This document shows positions 63,835 to 64,000 of a DNA stretch of 64,000 nucleotides, piece by piece. The position numbers were made by a program, and so were the translations under genes. The DNA comes from Candidatus Bathyarchaeum tardum (lineage in GTDB: Archaea > Thermoproteota > Bathyarchaeia > Bathyarchaeales > Bathyarchaeaceae): assembly GCA_029762755.1 (NCBI GenBank), contig JARVGH010000001.1:1-64000 (forward strand). Reading direction: 5' to 3'. The number at the start of each line of letters is the position of its first letter. Position 1 is the stretch's first letter. The notes beneath the pieces were generated by a model that saw nothing but the letters and a program-made list of their open reading frames with translations, ran no database searches and was not told the DNA's origin.

Positions 63835-64000
63835 TTGCCAAATAAACAATGTCCAAAATGTAAGCGTAATGTTAGCCTCACCAAATTTCAGTGGGACATG
63901 GGTGCAGAACTTCCGAAGGACTGCCCATATTGTAATAAACCCGTCGAGAAAAAAGAAGAAAAATCCAAAGAATATTTCCCTGAAGAATCAAAAAATAATT
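63835..64000 (+). CDS. Zinc-ribbon protein, cut by the window end
   Basis: A partial frame from TTG 63835: LPNKQCPKCKRNVSLTKFQW, then DMGAELPKDCPYCNKPVEKK and a Lys/Glu-rich tail that runs beyond the window. The two CxxC pairs make a zinc ribbon like that in the protein at 35201. A purine-rich aaaggggaac lies about 13 bases before the TTG. No function can be assigned. Confidence 0.6.
   Translation, partial: MPNKQCPKCKRNVSLTKFQWDMGAELPKDCPYCNKPVEKKEEKSKEYFPEESKNN

Overview
The window reads as a chromosomal segment of an AT-rich archaeon. Archaeal markers are spread along it: RNA polymerase subunit Rpo12, deoxyhypusine synthase, pyruvoyl arginine decarboxylase, RIO2 kinase, an Lsm protein, TrmB and Lrp regulators, the wyosine enzyme Taw1, a translin homologue, a beta-CASP nuclease, and a tRNA-Leu with a canonical bulge-helix-bulge intron. 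The F420-dependent reductase Mer, a CofE-like F420 ligase and the ADP-forming acetyl-CoA synthetase alpha subunit occur with no methyl-CoM reductase in view. Together with the surface proteins this best fits Bathyarchaeia. That placement is inference from gene content, not from a phylogeny.

Layout. 1-8.7 kb: a broken SagB-type nitroreductase, an intact nitroreductase, an MFS pump, a broken GOLD/p24-like membrane gene, a glycosyltransferase, a prenylcysteine-oxidase-like flavoprotein, the cysteine pair cysK-cysE, and a CDF metal pump. 8.8-12.5 kb: a sugar/glycan cluster on the minus strand (DegT aminotransferase, a short NDP-sugar dehydrogenase homologue, a hexapeptide acyltransferase, an Alg14-Alg13 fusion), diverging from rpo12. 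12.9-15.5 kb: polyamine/hypusine genes. 15.5-17.3 kb: mer with an unknown partner gene. 17.5-27.5 kb: an accessory island with two paralogous secreted PQQ-type beta-propeller proteins, each followed by an almost identical structured non-coding element, plus a double-Lrp regulator, a TrmB regulator, small membrane proteins and a truncated PLD-helicase gene.

27.9-44.6 kb is mostly core metabolism and information processing: taw1, translin, ferredoxin, CofE-like ligase, acdA, beta-CASP nuclease, cysS-thiI, RIO2, Lsm, sugar nucleotidyltransferase, ahcY and parvulin. 44.7-46.4 kb holds a poorly folding tRNA-like gene and a DUF3800 gene. 46.4-49.7 kb has a TPP riboswitch whose P1 helix includes the start codon of a ThiT-like transporter, then a PurM/HypE-like gene, a metallo-hydrolase and UMP kinase. 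49.8-55.4 kb has tRNA-Leu(CAA), secreted proteins, MarC and an ABC-2 exporter. 55.7-59.2 kb is gene-poor, with small unknown genes and a strong inverted repeat. 59.4-63.4 kb is a heme (siroheme-dependent route) operon: siroheme decarboxylase subunits, glutamyl-tRNA reductase, an unknown overlapping gene, and an AhbC/NirJ-type radical SAM protein.

The most notable points are the twin structured elements at about 21.26-21.38 kb and 26.37-26.49 kb, the start-codon-sequestering TPP riboswitch, the unknown gene translationally locked into the heme operon, and a set of single-base frameshifts confined to accessory genes while the core genes are intact. No CRISPR array, intact transposase, rRNA or replication origin was seen.
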